Source: Lachnospiraceae bacterium (GTDB lineage: Bacteria; Bacillota; Clostridia; Lachnospirales; Lachnospiraceae). From it: 64,000 bases of DNA. A program made the translations under genes and the position numbers. This document shows, piece after piece, positions 51,622-60,075 of this stretch. The DNA lies in contig JAIDHX010000039.1 in NCBI GenBank assembly GCA_029053015.1, positions 62,001 through 126,000 of the forward strand, written 5' to 3'. The notes under the pieces are model-generated. The model worked only from the letters and a program-made list of their open reading frames with translations, was not told where the DNA came from and did not search any database. Position 1 is the stretch's first letter. Every line of letters starts with the position of its first letter.

Positions 51622-53541
51622 ATGGGACAGGATATTAGAGAGGTGGAGAGATTACTGGAATTTGACAGGATAAAGGAAAAGTGGGCGGAACTGGCACATA
51701 CGGCGTGGGCGAAAGAGAAGATATGGGAGGCGGAGCCGTTTTTGTCGGAGAGCGTGCTTTTGCATGCGCTTGCGGAGACGACGGAGGCAAGGCTGCTGTT
51801 AGAGAAGGGCGGCACGCCGCCGCCGGTATCCCTAAACGGGGTGGAGGAGCTTGTGACAATCGCCGGAAAAGGGGGCTGTCTTACTGCCGACGGACTGGAG
51901 CAGATAGGGAGTGCGCTGGCGGCGGTGAAGAGGCTGAAGGACTATTTAAACCGCTGCAAGCAGTATGAGGCTTCCCTGCCATACTATGAGGAAAATTTGG
52001 ACGCGCAGGAGCCGCTGGCAGAACAGATACGGCAGCAAATCAGGAACGGCAGGGTGGACGACGAAGCTTCCAAGCTGTTGAAGTCACTGCGAAGTGAGAT
52101 GGAGCGGCTTCATGACAAGGCAAAGGAAAAAGCGGATGCCGTGATGCGTGCCAACAGGGAGTGTATGTCCGACAGCTTCAGCACAGTGCGGAACGGGCGG
52201 TTGTGTATCCCGGTAAAAAAGGAGTATAAATTTAAAATTGCGGGCAGCGTGATTGACAAATCTGCTACGGGGAACACCCTCTTTATAGAGCCTGCTTCGG
52301 TGGCAAAAATCAGCGGGGAGCTGCAGACGGTTACCATCGAGGCGGAAAATGAGGAGAGAAGAATCCTCTTTACCCTGACTGCCATGGTGGCGGACGCCGC
52401 CGAAGTGATGGAGCAGAATATGCGCACCATAGAAAAACTGGATTTTATCTTTTCTAAGGGAAAGATGAGCATGGAATATGACGGAACCTGTCCCCGTATC
52501 AATACGGAAAGACGGATTGTATTAAAGGACGGGCGGCATCCTCTGATGGACAGGACAGTCTGTGTACCGCTGCAGCTTACTGTCGGCGGCGGGATTAACG
52601 GTATCGTGATTACCGGACCTAACACGGGCGGCAAGACGGTGGCGATCAAGACGGCGGCACTGACTTGTATGATGGCACAGTGCGGTTTACATGTGGCCTG
52701 TGGGGAAGCGGATATCTGTATGAACAGCAATTTTCTCTGCGATATCGGAGACGGGCAGAACCTCTCCGAAAACCTGTCCACGTTTTCTGCACATATTAAA
52801 AACGTGCTGGATATCCTGGACAGGGTGACGCCGCAGAGCCTTGTAGTGATGGATGAGCTTGGATCGGGAACCGACCCCACGGAAGGAATGGGAATCGCCA
52901 TTGCCATTTTGGAGGAATTGAAAAAGAGCGGCGCGCTGTTTTTGGTGACGACGCATTATCCCGAAGTGAAGCAGTATGCGGAAAAGGAAGAAAAAATGGT
53001 AAACGCGCGCATGGCGTTTGACAAGGAAAGCCTGCAGCCCCTGTACCGGTTGATTATCGGGGAGGCGGGAGAGAGTTGTGCCTTTTACATTGCGGGGCGG
53101 CTGGGTATGCCGGATTTTATGCTGCGCTGTGCGGCAAAGGCAGCGTATGGGGAAAATGCGCCGGACATGCCGCAGAAGCTGACAGAAGCAAAACAGGAAA
53201 TTCCCAAGACAGTGCCGCGCATCATAGAGAAAAAGAAAAGCACAAACCGGATGCAGGAGGCGGCAATGCGTTTTAAGCGCGGCGACAGCGTAATGGTGTA
53301 TCCGGACAAAAAAATAGGAATTGTCTGCCAGTGCGCCAACGAGAAAGGCGTGCTCAGGGTACAGCTTCCCGATAAAAAAATCTGGATTAACCATAAACGG
53401 CTGCGCCTGCATGTGGCGGCGGAAGAACTGTATCCTGAGGACTATGATTTTTCCATTATTTTTGATACCATAGAGAACAGAAAGCTTCGGCACAAAATGG
53501 GGAAGCGCCATGTGGAAGGGACGGAAATTGAGATAGAGTAG
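51622..53541 (+). CDS. MutS2-like MutS-family ATPase without an Smr domain
   Basis: A 639-residue MutS-family protein: core and lever regions with coiled-coil clamp (about residues 10-300) and the ATPase with GPNTGGKT, DIGDGQNLSENLSTFS, MDELGSGTDP and VTTHYPEVKQYA. It lacks the C-terminal Smr nuclease domain found in full MutS2 (about 780 residues) and the KOW-like tail is short. MutS2 suppresses recombination or rescues collided ribosomes; a version without Smr would bind and move on ATP hydrolysis only. It is flanked by repeat copies B and C, so it may be the result of a rearrangement. Confidence 0.9.
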   Translation: MGQDIREVERLLEFDRIKEKWAELAHTAWAKEKIWEAEPFLSESVLLHALAETTEARLLLEKGGTPPPVSLNGVEELVTIAGKGGCLTADGLEQIGSALAAVKRLKDYLNRCKQYEASLPYYEENLDAQEPLAEQIRQQIRNGRVDDEASKLLKSLRSEMERLHDKAKEKADAVMRANRECMSDSFSTVRNGRLCIPVKKEYKFKIAGSVIDKSATGNTLFIEPASVAKISGELQTVTIEAENEERRILFTLTAMVADAAEVMEQNMRTIEKLDFIFSKGKMSMEYDGTCPRINTERRIVLKDGRHPLMDRTVCVPLQLTVGGGINGIVITGPNTGGKTVAIKTAALTCMMAQCGLHVACGEADICMNSNFLCDIGDGQNLSENLSTFSAHIKNVLDILDRVTPQSLVVMDELGSGTDPTEGMGIAIAILEELKKSGALFLVTTHYPEVKQYAEKEEKMVNARMAFDKESLQPLYRLIIGEAGESCAFYIAGRLGMPDFMLRCAAKAAYGENAPDMPQKLTEAKQEIPKTVPRIIEKKKSTNRMQEAAMRFKRGDSVMVYPDKKIGIVCQCANEKGVLRVQLPDKKIWINHKRLRLHVAAEELYPEDYDFSIIFDTIENRKLRHKMGKRHVEGTEIEIE

Positions 53542-53765
53542 GGGAGTGTGAAACGCAGGAGGGATGCGGTTGTCATTGTGCATATGGTATAGTCCAACGC
53601 AGACACGCTTTCGCTCCGAGCTTACCGTAGCGGTACATAAGCTGCCAAAATACGGCAGCAAGTCATGCCCGCATGACTTTGGTACCGACGGTAAGCAAGG
53701 GTCTGCTTATGGAATATACCATATGTACAATTCGAAAACGGCGAGGGTGGGTTTCACAATTGCTT
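53541..53765 (+). repeat. Palindromic element, copy C
   Basis: 225-bp element that begins at the stop of the mutS2-like gene. Core arms at 53575-53596 and 53710-53731. The apex carries extra hairpins (GCTGCC/GGCAGC and AAGTCATGC/GCATGACTT) compared with copies B and D. Same orientation as B. Confidence 0.8.
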
Positions 53766-53793
53766 AAATGGAGAGAGGAGAAAGGATAAAGAT

Positions 53794-54654
53794 ATGGAAT
53801 TGGTAAAGGCGTACAGGGAGAGGGAAGTGTTGAGGAAGAGTTTTAATGCGTTGGCGGGGAGGACTTATGGGTTGGATTTTGAGGACTGGTATCAGAATGG
53901 TTTCTGGAAGGAGGCGTATGTTCCTTATTCTGTTGTGGAGGATGGGGAAGTTGTGGCAAATGTATCCGTTAATATAACGGACTTTATGTGGAATGGCAGC
54001 AAAAGGCATTTTATCCAGCTTGGCACTGTTATGACTGATGAAAGGTACCGTAACAGGGGGTATAGCAGGCGGCTGATGGAGGAGGTTGAAAAAGACTATG
54101 CGGGCGTGGATGGCGTCTATCTGTTTGCCAATGACAGCGTGTTGGATTTTTATCCGAAATTTGGATTTGAAAAGGCTTCTGAATACGGTTACGAAAAGGA
54201 AATTTCTGCGGACAGGGAGAGAAGCATCCACAAGATTCCCATGCGGGAGAAACGGGTATGGGACGGATTTGCAAAAATAGTGGAGAAAAGTGTTCCCTGC
54301 GGGCGTTTTGCCATGATGGGCAACAGCGGACTGATTCTGTTTTATGTGACAAAATTCATGCAGGAAAATGTATACTACAGCAAAAAGCACAAGGCGTACT
54401 TGATTGCGGAGGAGGATGGCAATGAGATTTTTATCCACGCGGTACTTTCCGAGACGCCCGTGGAGCCGTCCGAAGCTGCAAGAGCCTTCGGCGGAGGCGT
54501 CAGGAAAATCCGGCTTGGGTTTACGCCTGAACATGCAGAGGGCTATACCATGACAGAAGTGAAGGAGGAGGACACAACTTTGTTTTTGAAGGGGGACGGC
54601 TTTCAGCATTGGCACACGGATAGGCTGATGTTTCCGACGCTTGCCCATGCCTGA
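53794..54654 (+). CDS. GNAT family acetyltransferase, long form
   Basis: A 286-residue protein with a GNAT domain in the first 150 residues (FIQLGTVMTDERYRNRGYSR as motif A, LDFYPKFGFEKASEY as motif B) and a C-terminal 130-residue partner domain without clear family. This two-part layout is seen in enzymes of broad amine specificity, but I cannot name the substrate. AGAGGAG precedes the ATG, right after copy C. Confidence 0.85.
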   Translation: MELVKAYREREVLRKSFNALAGRTYGLDFEDWYQNGFWKEAYVPYSVVEDGEVVANVSVNITDFMWNGSKRHFIQLGTVMTDERYRNRGYSRRLMEEVEKDYAGVDGVYLFANDSVLDFYPKFGFEKASEYGYEKEISADRERSIHKIPMREKRVWDGFAKIVEKSVPCGRFAMMGNSGLILFYVTKFMQENVYYSKKHKAYLIAEEDGNEIFIHAVLSETPVEPSEAARAFGGGVRKIRLGFTPEHAEGYTMTEVKEEDTTLFLKGDGFQHWHTDRLMFPTLAHA

Positions 54655-54690
54655 GCCGAAACTTCAGATTTACAAATGATAAACCGGAAC

Positions 54691-55521
54691 TTAGTGAGTG
54701 AAACAATATATCATAACGGCCTGCTGTACAGCAAGTAAGTATTTTTTAAACTCATATCCAACGAAATAATCAGACTCTATTACTTCGTCGGAAACTTCTT
54801 CTCCCCGGTAAAAAGGGGGACAGGGATTTAATAATGCGCCTTTATTTGCTTTTTGCATCATTTCTGTAGTAACCTGGCAGTTCTTAAAATCAGCAAGGGC
54901 ATTTGCAGGTAAAGAATCTGTACACACAATATCTTTGCCTGCAATCGCCTCGCTGATATTATCATAAGACACAAGACCGTCAATTTCATAACCATGCCCG
55001 CAGCATTGCTCCAAGGAAAAGCCCATAACGTCGGAAGCTTCTTTCCATGCCAGACCGATATTTCCTTTGGCGCCGCAAAAGAGAAATTTGTCTTTTTTGA
55101 AATCGCTTCTGATTTTGGAAAGTGCGTACATATCCGAAAGCATTTCACAAGGATGATTTACATCTGTCATGGCGTTGATAATCGGCATGGATGCGTATTT
55201 CGCTATGTATTCCAAGAGCCGGATATTGCCATGCCTTATGATGACCATGTCCGCCCAATTATTTAAGTATCCGAAGACATCTCTTAAATCCTCTTTCTTG
55301 TCAAGTGTTTCCGTAGGAAACAGAATGGACTGTCCGCCTAATAAATGAATTCCTTTTTCGAAAGAAACCCGTGTTCTGATACTTGTGCCGGAGAAAAACA
55401 GAACTACACTTTTTCCTCTTAAAATATCCGTATATTTTCCTTGCTGCACTTCATCAGCAATTTGGAATATGTCATTAATATCGTTTGGTGCATAATCGGT
55501 CAGCCTTATAAGGTGCTTCAT
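54691..55521 (-). CDS. Divergent ornithine/aspartate carbamoyltransferase-family protein
   Basis: A 276-residue member of the carbamoyltransferase fold, shorter than usual OTC (about 310-335). The carbamoyl-phosphate loop reads SIRTR (canonical STRTR), the second loop HPCEMLSDMY where HPxQ is normal, and the amino-acid site HCLP is replaced (NPCPPFYRGEEV). These changes suggest a different second substrate than ornithine or a regulatory role. GAGGAGA precedes ATG 55521; the frame codon at 55527 is GTG. No arginine-deiminase genes are adjacent. It is divergent from the GH4 operon. Confidence 0.75.
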   Translation of the reverse strand: MKHLIRLTDYAPNDINDIFQIADEVQQGKYTDILRGKSVVLFFSGTSIRTRVSFEKGIHLLGGQSILFPTETLDKKEDLRDVFGYLNNWADMVIIRHGNIRLLEYIAKYASMPIINAMTDVNHPCEMLSDMYALSKIRSDFKKDKFLFCGAKGNIGLAWKEASDVMGFSLEQCCGHGYEIDGLVSYDNISEAIAGKDIVCTDSLPANALADFKNCQVTTEMMQKANKGALLNPCPPFYRGEEVSDEVIESDYFVGYEFKKYLLAVQQAVMIYCFTH

Positions 55522-55576
55522 TTCCACGTCTCCTCTGCGTAAATATGCCTATTTTCAGGCGCAGTTAATTTTACCT

Positions 55577-55605
55577 AAAATACCATACCGCTGTTTTTAT
55601 GTCAA
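55577..55605 (-). promoter_or_regulatory. Promoter of the carbamoyltransferase-like gene
   Basis: On the minus strand, perfect TTGACA (55605-55600), 17 bases, TATTTT (55582-55577). Confidence 0.6.
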
Positions 55606-55651
55606 TATTCTCTGATCCGGAAACAGAATTGTAACAATATAAAAAATACAG

Positions 55652-55680
55652 TTGCATTTTCCGTCAGAAGATGTTATGCT
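55652..55680 (+). promoter_or_regulatory. Promoter of the GH4 operon
   Basis: TTGCAT (55652-55657), 17 bases, TATGCT (55675-55680), 77 bases before the ATG at 55757. Confidence 0.5.
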
Positions 55681-55756
55681 GTAGAAAAGATATTTAATAA
55701 ACTTAAATAAGTAATGTAATATAGAAAAAAATAGAAGAGAAAGGCGGGCGTTGCGT

Positions 55757-57061
55757 ATGAAACTGGTAGTGATCGGAGGAGGAAGCAGTTACACACCGGA
55801 ATTGATAGAGGGCGTGATAAAGCATCACGAAACCCTTCCCATAACAGAGGTGGCTTTGGTGGATATTGAGGCGGGAAGCGAAAAGCTGCGGATTAATACG
55901 GCTTTTTCAAAGCGTATGATAGAAAAAGCAGGGCTGTCCATCGCGGTGAGCGGGACGCTTGACAGGAGAGCGGCGCTTGCCGGTGCGGATTTTATCATTA
56001 CGCAGATAAGGGTAGGAGGACTGGATGCCCGCGCGCGGGATGAGAGAATTCCCCTAAAATACGGCATGATAGGGCAGGAGACGACGGGCATAGGGGGCTG
56101 CTTTAAGGCGCTCAGAACGATACCGGTTATGCTGGATATCTGCCGCGACATTGAGGAGCTCTGCCCTGAAGCATGGTTGATTAACTTTACCAATCCGTCC
56201 GGCATTGTGACAGAAGCGGTTTTGAAGCATACCCATGTAAAATGCATCGGGCTTTGCAACTGCTCCATCAATATGCGCTATGATGCGGCGCAGCGTCTTT
56301 CGGTTCCGGCGGAGAGTCTTGACTGCCGTTTTATCGGTCTGAACCATTTGAGCGTCATGAACCACGCTTATCTTGACGGCAAAGAGCGCATACAGGATGT
56401 GCTGAATGTTTTTAACAGCGAGAGCGTTGTAAAAAATATTGAAAAGGACGAGGAGATGGACAGGGTTGCCAAAGAGTTTGGCTGTATGCTTTCTCCCTAC
56501 CTGCAGTATTTCTATATGGAAAAACAGATGCTGGAGGAGGAAACGGCGCAGGCGATCGGCCTGGAGGGAACGAGAGCGGATCAGGTCAAGGCAGTTGAGA
56601 AGGAGCTGTTTATACAGTACAGCAATCCGGAACTTAAGGAGAAGCCGGAGGCACTTGCCAGACGGGGCGGCGCGCGGTATTCCGAGGCGGCGATTAACCT
56701 GATTGACAGCATTTACAACGATTCGCAGGATGTGCAGGTGGTTGATGTGATGAACAATGGTTTGATACCGCAGCTTCCGGATGACTGCGTTATCGAGACA
56801 AACTGTGCCATCGGAAAAAACGGGGCGAAGCCGCTTATGGATGCGGATGTACCCTTGTCTGTCATTGGTCTTATCTGTCAGGTCAAGGCGTATGAAATAC
56901 TGACAATTGAAGCGGCAGTTTCGGGAGACCGCGGCACAGCGCTGCGCGCCTTTTTAAATCATCCGCTGGTGCGTGATGTGCGGGATGCAAGGGCGGCGCT
57001 TTCCGAGATGCTTGAGGCAAACAAAGAATATCTTCCGCAGTTTTTCGGCCGGGAAGCATAA
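55757..57061 (+). CDS. GH4 family glycosidase (6-phospho-beta-glucosidase type)
   Basis: GH4 enzymes hydrolyse glycosides through NAD+-dependent redox chemistry with a divalent metal. The Rossmann start VVIGGGSSYTPELIEG, GGLDARARDERIPLKYG, GIGGCFKALRTIP and NFTNPSGI are present, as is the GLCNCSINM segment where CN marks the 6-phospho-beta-glucosidase subgroup (canonical CNVPIN). Length 434 is normal. The start is ATG 55757. The next genes code a sugar kinase, a ROK regulator and nagB, so a beta-linked amino-sugar or its phosphate is likely. Confidence 0.9.
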   Translation: MKLVVIGGGSSYTPELIEGVIKHHETLPITEVALVDIEAGSEKLRINTAFSKRMIEKAGLSIAVSGTLDRRAALAGADFIITQIRVGGLDARARDERIPLKYGMIGQETTGIGGCFKALRTIPVMLDICRDIEELCPEAWLINFTNPSGIVTEAVLKHTHVKCIGLCNCSINMRYDAAQRLSVPAESLDCRFIGLNHLSVMNHAYLDGKERIQDVLNVFNSESVVKNIEKDEEMDRVAKEFGCMLSPYLQYFYMEKQMLEEETAQAIGLEGTRADQVKAVEKELFIQYSNPELKEKPEALARRGGARYSEAAINLIDSIYNDSQDVQVVDVMNNGLIPQLPDDCVIETNCAIGKNGAKPLMDADVPLSVIGLICQVKAYEILTIEAAVSGDRGTALRAFLNHPLVRDVRDARAALSEMLEANKEYLPQFFGREA

Positions 57062-57086
57062 ATTTCAGACAGAGAGGGATATCGAG

Positions 57087-58025
57087 ATGTACATACTTGG
57101 AGTAGACGTAGGCGGAACGAAGACAGAATGTGTTGTGGCAGATGAAAAGGAAAAGATAATGGGGAGAGGCTTCGGCGGAGGCGGAAACCACCAGATGTGC
57201 GGCATTGAAAAGGCGTCAGAGTCCATGCAGAAGGCAGTTTCGGAGGCGCTTGCACAGGCAGACATCACGCTGGCGGATGTTGCTTATGCGGTGTTTGGTA
57301 TTTCCGGAGCGGACGGTCCGAAGGATATGGAAGTGCTTGTCCCTGCTGTGCAAAAAATCATGGGGACGGTGCAGGTAAAAATTCTGAATGATGCATGGCT
57401 GGGTCTCCGCGCAGGAACAGAAGATTACGTGGGCGTGGTGTCCATCTGCGGAACCGGCGCGGCGCATGTTGGCAGGAACCACAGCGGACAGGAGCTGTCC
57501 CTGAGAAATCTCGATTATATCATGGGAAATTACGGCGGCGGAGGGGATTTGGAGGAGAAGGCACTGCATTATGCCTTCCGTTCCGAAGAAGGCACATGGC
57601 AGAAGAGTCGTCTGGAAGATGCGATACCGAAGGTGTTCGGCGTGGAGAGCATGGAAGAGGTGTGTGCAATCCTGCGGGACGACGCTATGACGAAGGAACA
57701 GCGGTATCAGCTTCCCATTACTGTGTTTACGCTTGCAAGAGAGGGCGATGAAGTGTCGCGCAGCTTGATTTCTTCCATGGGGTATGAAGAGGGAAAATAT
57801 GCCGCCGCGGTGCTACAAAGGCTTGACATGTGCAGTGAGCCGGTTCCGGCCGTGCTGATTGGCAGCCTGTTCCGCACAAGGGAACCGCTTTTAATCGACG
57901 CGTATATGAAAGCACTGTGGGAGACGGCGCCAAAAGCGTATGCCGTCATACCCGAAACTGCGCCCGTTATGGGTGCGGTAAAACTGGCAATTGATGCGGT
58001 AAAGGAGCAGGCGGATGACAGATAA
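57087..58025 (+). CDS. BadF/BadG-type sugar kinase, probable N-acetylglucosamine kinase
   Basis: A 312-residue actin-fold kinase: DVGGTKTECVVADE (phosphate 1), FGISGADGP, LNDAWLGLRAG, CGTGAAHVGRN (phosphate 2). This BadF/BadG group includes N-acetylglucosamine kinase, which makes GlcNAc-6-phosphate in the cytoplasm. The adjacent nagB supports it. ATG 57087 lies after GAGAGGGATATCGAG; the frame extends upstream into the GH4 gene without a site. It overlaps the ROK gene by 11 bases. Confidence 0.85.
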   Translation: MYILGVDVGGTKTECVVADEKEKIMGRGFGGGGNHQMCGIEKASESMQKAVSEALAQADITLADVAYAVFGISGADGPKDMEVLVPAVQKIMGTVQVKILNDAWLGLRAGTEDYVGVVSICGTGAAHVGRNHSGQELSLRNLDYIMGNYGGGGDLEEKALHYAFRSEEGTWQKSRLEDAIPKVFGVESMEEVCAILRDDAMTKEQRYQLPITVFTLAREGDEVSRSLISSMGYEEGKYAAAVLQRLDMCSEPVPAVLIGSLFRTREPLLIDAYMKALWETAPKAYAVIPETAPVMGAVKLAIDAVKEQADDR

Positions 58026-59037
58026 AAATGAAATTACGGGGAAACCTACGGTATTGAAGGAACTGAACATCAGCCTGATAAAGGATGCGCTGAAAAAGAG
58101 CGGACAGGCAACCAGAGTCGAGCTTTCCAAGCAGACCAAAATCAGCCAGCCCACGGTCAATCTGCTGATAAATGAACTTTTGGCGGATAAAACGGTGGTG
58201 AGCCTGGGCGCGGCGGCATCAACCGGCGGACGCAAGGCGGAGCTCTACGCGCTGAATCTGAAAAAGTCGGCTGTTGCACTCATCATTGTGGGCGAGGGTG
58301 GTTTTGAGACGGCAGTTGTGGATATGGGGCTTGCGGAAGAGCGGCGGGATATGGTAAAGCGGGACAGAAGACAGTCTTACTTAAAACAGCTCGTGAGCGT
58401 ACTCGGCGGAATGCTTAAAAAAAGCCCGAATATCGGCGCTATTTCTGTCGGTGTGCCGGGCGCGGTATCAAAAGAGGGCGAGGTTTTTGCCATTCCCCAG
58501 ATTCCGGAGTTTGAGCATTTTGCGCTGCGCGCCGAACTGGAAAACCGCTTCGGTCTGCCGGTGCAGGTTACAAACGATATTAACGCCACTACCTTTGGCT
58601 ACAGGCTGCTTCATGAAGAAGCAGAAAATCTGGTTTATCTGTATACAGAAGGAGAAAAAATCGGAGCCGGACTGATTTTAAACGGCGCACTCTACCCGGG
58701 ATGCACAAGCTTTGCAGGGGAAGTCGGATATATGCAGCTCGGCGGGCGCAGCGTGGAGGAAATCATGAGCGGAAAAGAGACTGCGCTGTCCTTTCTCAGT
58801 CTGCTGGCACAGGTTGTGGTAAATCTGGTATGTATGTTTAACCCGGAAAAAATCGTGCTTGCCGGCAGGGCGGATATGGAACAGCAGCTCCCCGAACTGA
58901 TACAGGAATGTGAACGTCTGCTTCCCACAAGTGTACTACCCGCCATAGATGCCGCAAAAGCAGAGGAAGGCTATTATTTTAAGGGGTTAGGCGGCCTTGG
59001 CATTGCGCTTCTGGAGCAGGATATCCATATTACTTAA
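58015..59037 (+). CDS. ROK family transcriptional regulator (NagC/XylR-type)
   Basis: A 340-residue regulator: an N-terminal winged helix (SGQATRVELSKQTKISQPTV) plus a ROK sugar-kinase-like domain (GVPGAVSKEG, NDINATTFGY, GAGLILNGALYPG, EVGYMQLGG). The zinc-binding CxCGxxGC motif of active ROK kinases is missing, and the N-terminal ATP motif is degenerate, so it senses rather than phosphorylates sugar. It overlaps the kinase gene, suggesting local control of the GH4-kinase operon. Repeat copy D follows the stop by nine bases. Confidence 0.9.
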   Translation: MTDKNEITGKPTVLKELNISLIKDALKKSGQATRVELSKQTKISQPTVNLLINELLADKTVVSLGAAASTGGRKAELYALNLKKSAVALIIVGEGGFETAVVDMGLAEERRDMVKRDRRQSYLKQLVSVLGGMLKKSPNIGAISVGVPGAVSKEGEVFAIPQIPEFEHFALRAELENRFGLPVQVTNDINATTFGYRLLHEEAENLVYLYTEGEKIGAGLILNGALYPGCTSFAGEVGYMQLGGRSVEEIMSGKETALSFLSLLAQVVVNLVCMFNPEKIVLAGRADMEQQLPELIQECERLLPTSVLPAIDAAKAEEGYYFKGLGGLGIALLEQDIHIT

Positions 59038-59045
59038 CATTTTAC

Positions 59046-59250
59046 CAGGTAATTGTGAAACTTGTTATACGGCAAGTGTCATTGTACAAATTGTATACTT
59101 CAACACAGACGCGCTTTCGCTCCGAGCTTATCGTAGCGGTACTAAGCTCGAAAATACCTCGCTAAGTACCGACGGTAAGCAAGGGTCTGCTTATGAAGTA
59201 TACAATTTGTACAATTCGGTTTGCAGAAATCAGAGTTTTGCAATTACCTG
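59046..59250 (+). repeat. Palindromic element, copy D
   Basis: 205-bp element with perfect 10-bp terminal inverted repeats CAGGTAATTG and CAATTACCTG. Core arms 59081-59102 and 59194-59215 are perfectly complementary although they differ at four positions from copy A in each arm. The inner G+C-rich part matches copy B closely. Confidence 0.85.
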
Positions 59251-59282
59251 TTAGCCATCTTACTATGGAAAGGAAAAGTACT

Positions 59283-60008
59283 ATGAAAATCATCAGAGCG
59301 AAGGATTACAAGGATATGAGCAGAAAGGCGGCAAACATCATATCGGCGCAGGTCATCATGAAGCCGGACTGTGTGCTGGGGCTGGCAACAGGCTCCACGC
59401 CGATAGGCGCCTATGAACAGCTTGTGGAATGGTACAATAAAGGCGACCTTGATTTTTCGGGCGTGACAACGGTGAATCTTGATGAATACAGAGGGATTGC
59501 AAAGGAGCATCCTCAGAGCTATTACCGGTTTATGCAGGAAAAGCTTTTTTCCAAAGTCAATATCAGGCAGGATAGAACCTTTATTCCGGATGGTATGGAG
59601 GCGGATGCAGAAAAAGCCTGCCGCGAGTATAATGAAGTGATTGAAGCAGTGGGCGGAATTGATTTACAGCTCTTGGGACTCGGACATAATGGGCATATCG
59701 GTTTTAACGAGCCGGGGACAGCGTTTGAGGCGCAGACCCATCTGGTGGAATTGACAGAATCTACAAAGAAGGCCAACCAGCGCTTTTTTGCCTCTGATGA
59801 GGATGTGCCTCGTCAGGCATATACCATGGGAATCAAGACCATTATGCAGGCGAAGAAGATTGTGGTGGTGGTAAGCGGAGAGGATAAAGCGGAGATTTTA
59901 AAAGCCGTTGTGACAGGACCGATTTCTCCCGCAGTGCAGGCGTCCGTTCTACAGCTTCATAACGATGTAACGGTGGTTGCCGACGAAGCTGCGCTTTCCC
60001 GTCTGTAA
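59283..60008 (+). CDS. nagB: Glucosamine-6-phosphate deaminase
   Basis: NagB converts glucosamine-6-phosphate to fructose-6-phosphate and ammonia. The NLDEYRG segment carries the catalytic Asp, GLGHNGHIGFNEPG is the signature, and LATGSTPIG binds phosphate. Length 241 is the compact form usual in Firmicutes, which lacks the allosteric tail of the E. coli enzyme. AAAGGAAAAG precedes ATG 59283; a frame start at 59193 would lie inside repeat copy D. It finishes the amino-sugar route begun by the kinase; nagA is not in view. Confidence 0.95.
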   Translation: MKIIRAKDYKDMSRKAANIISAQVIMKPDCVLGLATGSTPIGAYEQLVEWYNKGDLDFSGVTTVNLDEYRGIAKEHPQSYYRFMQEKLFSKVNIRQDRTFIPDGMEADAEKACREYNEVIEAVGGIDLQLLGLGHNGHIGFNEPGTAFEAQTHLVELTESTKKANQRFFASDEDVPRQAYTMGIKTIMQAKKIVVVVSGEDKAEILKAVVTGPISPAVQASVLQLHNDVTVVADEAALSRL

Positions 60009-60021
60009 AATAAAAAAGTTC

Positions 60022-60052
60022 TTGACCTTGACGCTGCGTCATACTGTATGCT
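60022..60052 (+). promoter_or_regulatory. MerR-type promoter with 19-bp spacer and dyad
   Basis: TTGACC (60022-60027) and TATGCT (60047-60052) are 19 bases apart, the elongated spacing that MerR regulators correct. The spacer holds the perfect palindrome TGACG-CTG-CGTCA (60029-60041), the expected operator. The MerR gene follows. Confidence 0.8.
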
Positions 60053-60075
60053 GTTCTTACACGGAGGGAGACGCC

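Noticed and set aside
52687..53661. 324-codon frame antisense to the mutS2-like gene
   Set aside because: Shadow of a well-supported gene, with His/Arg-rich composition typical of reverse frames, and it runs into repeat copy C.
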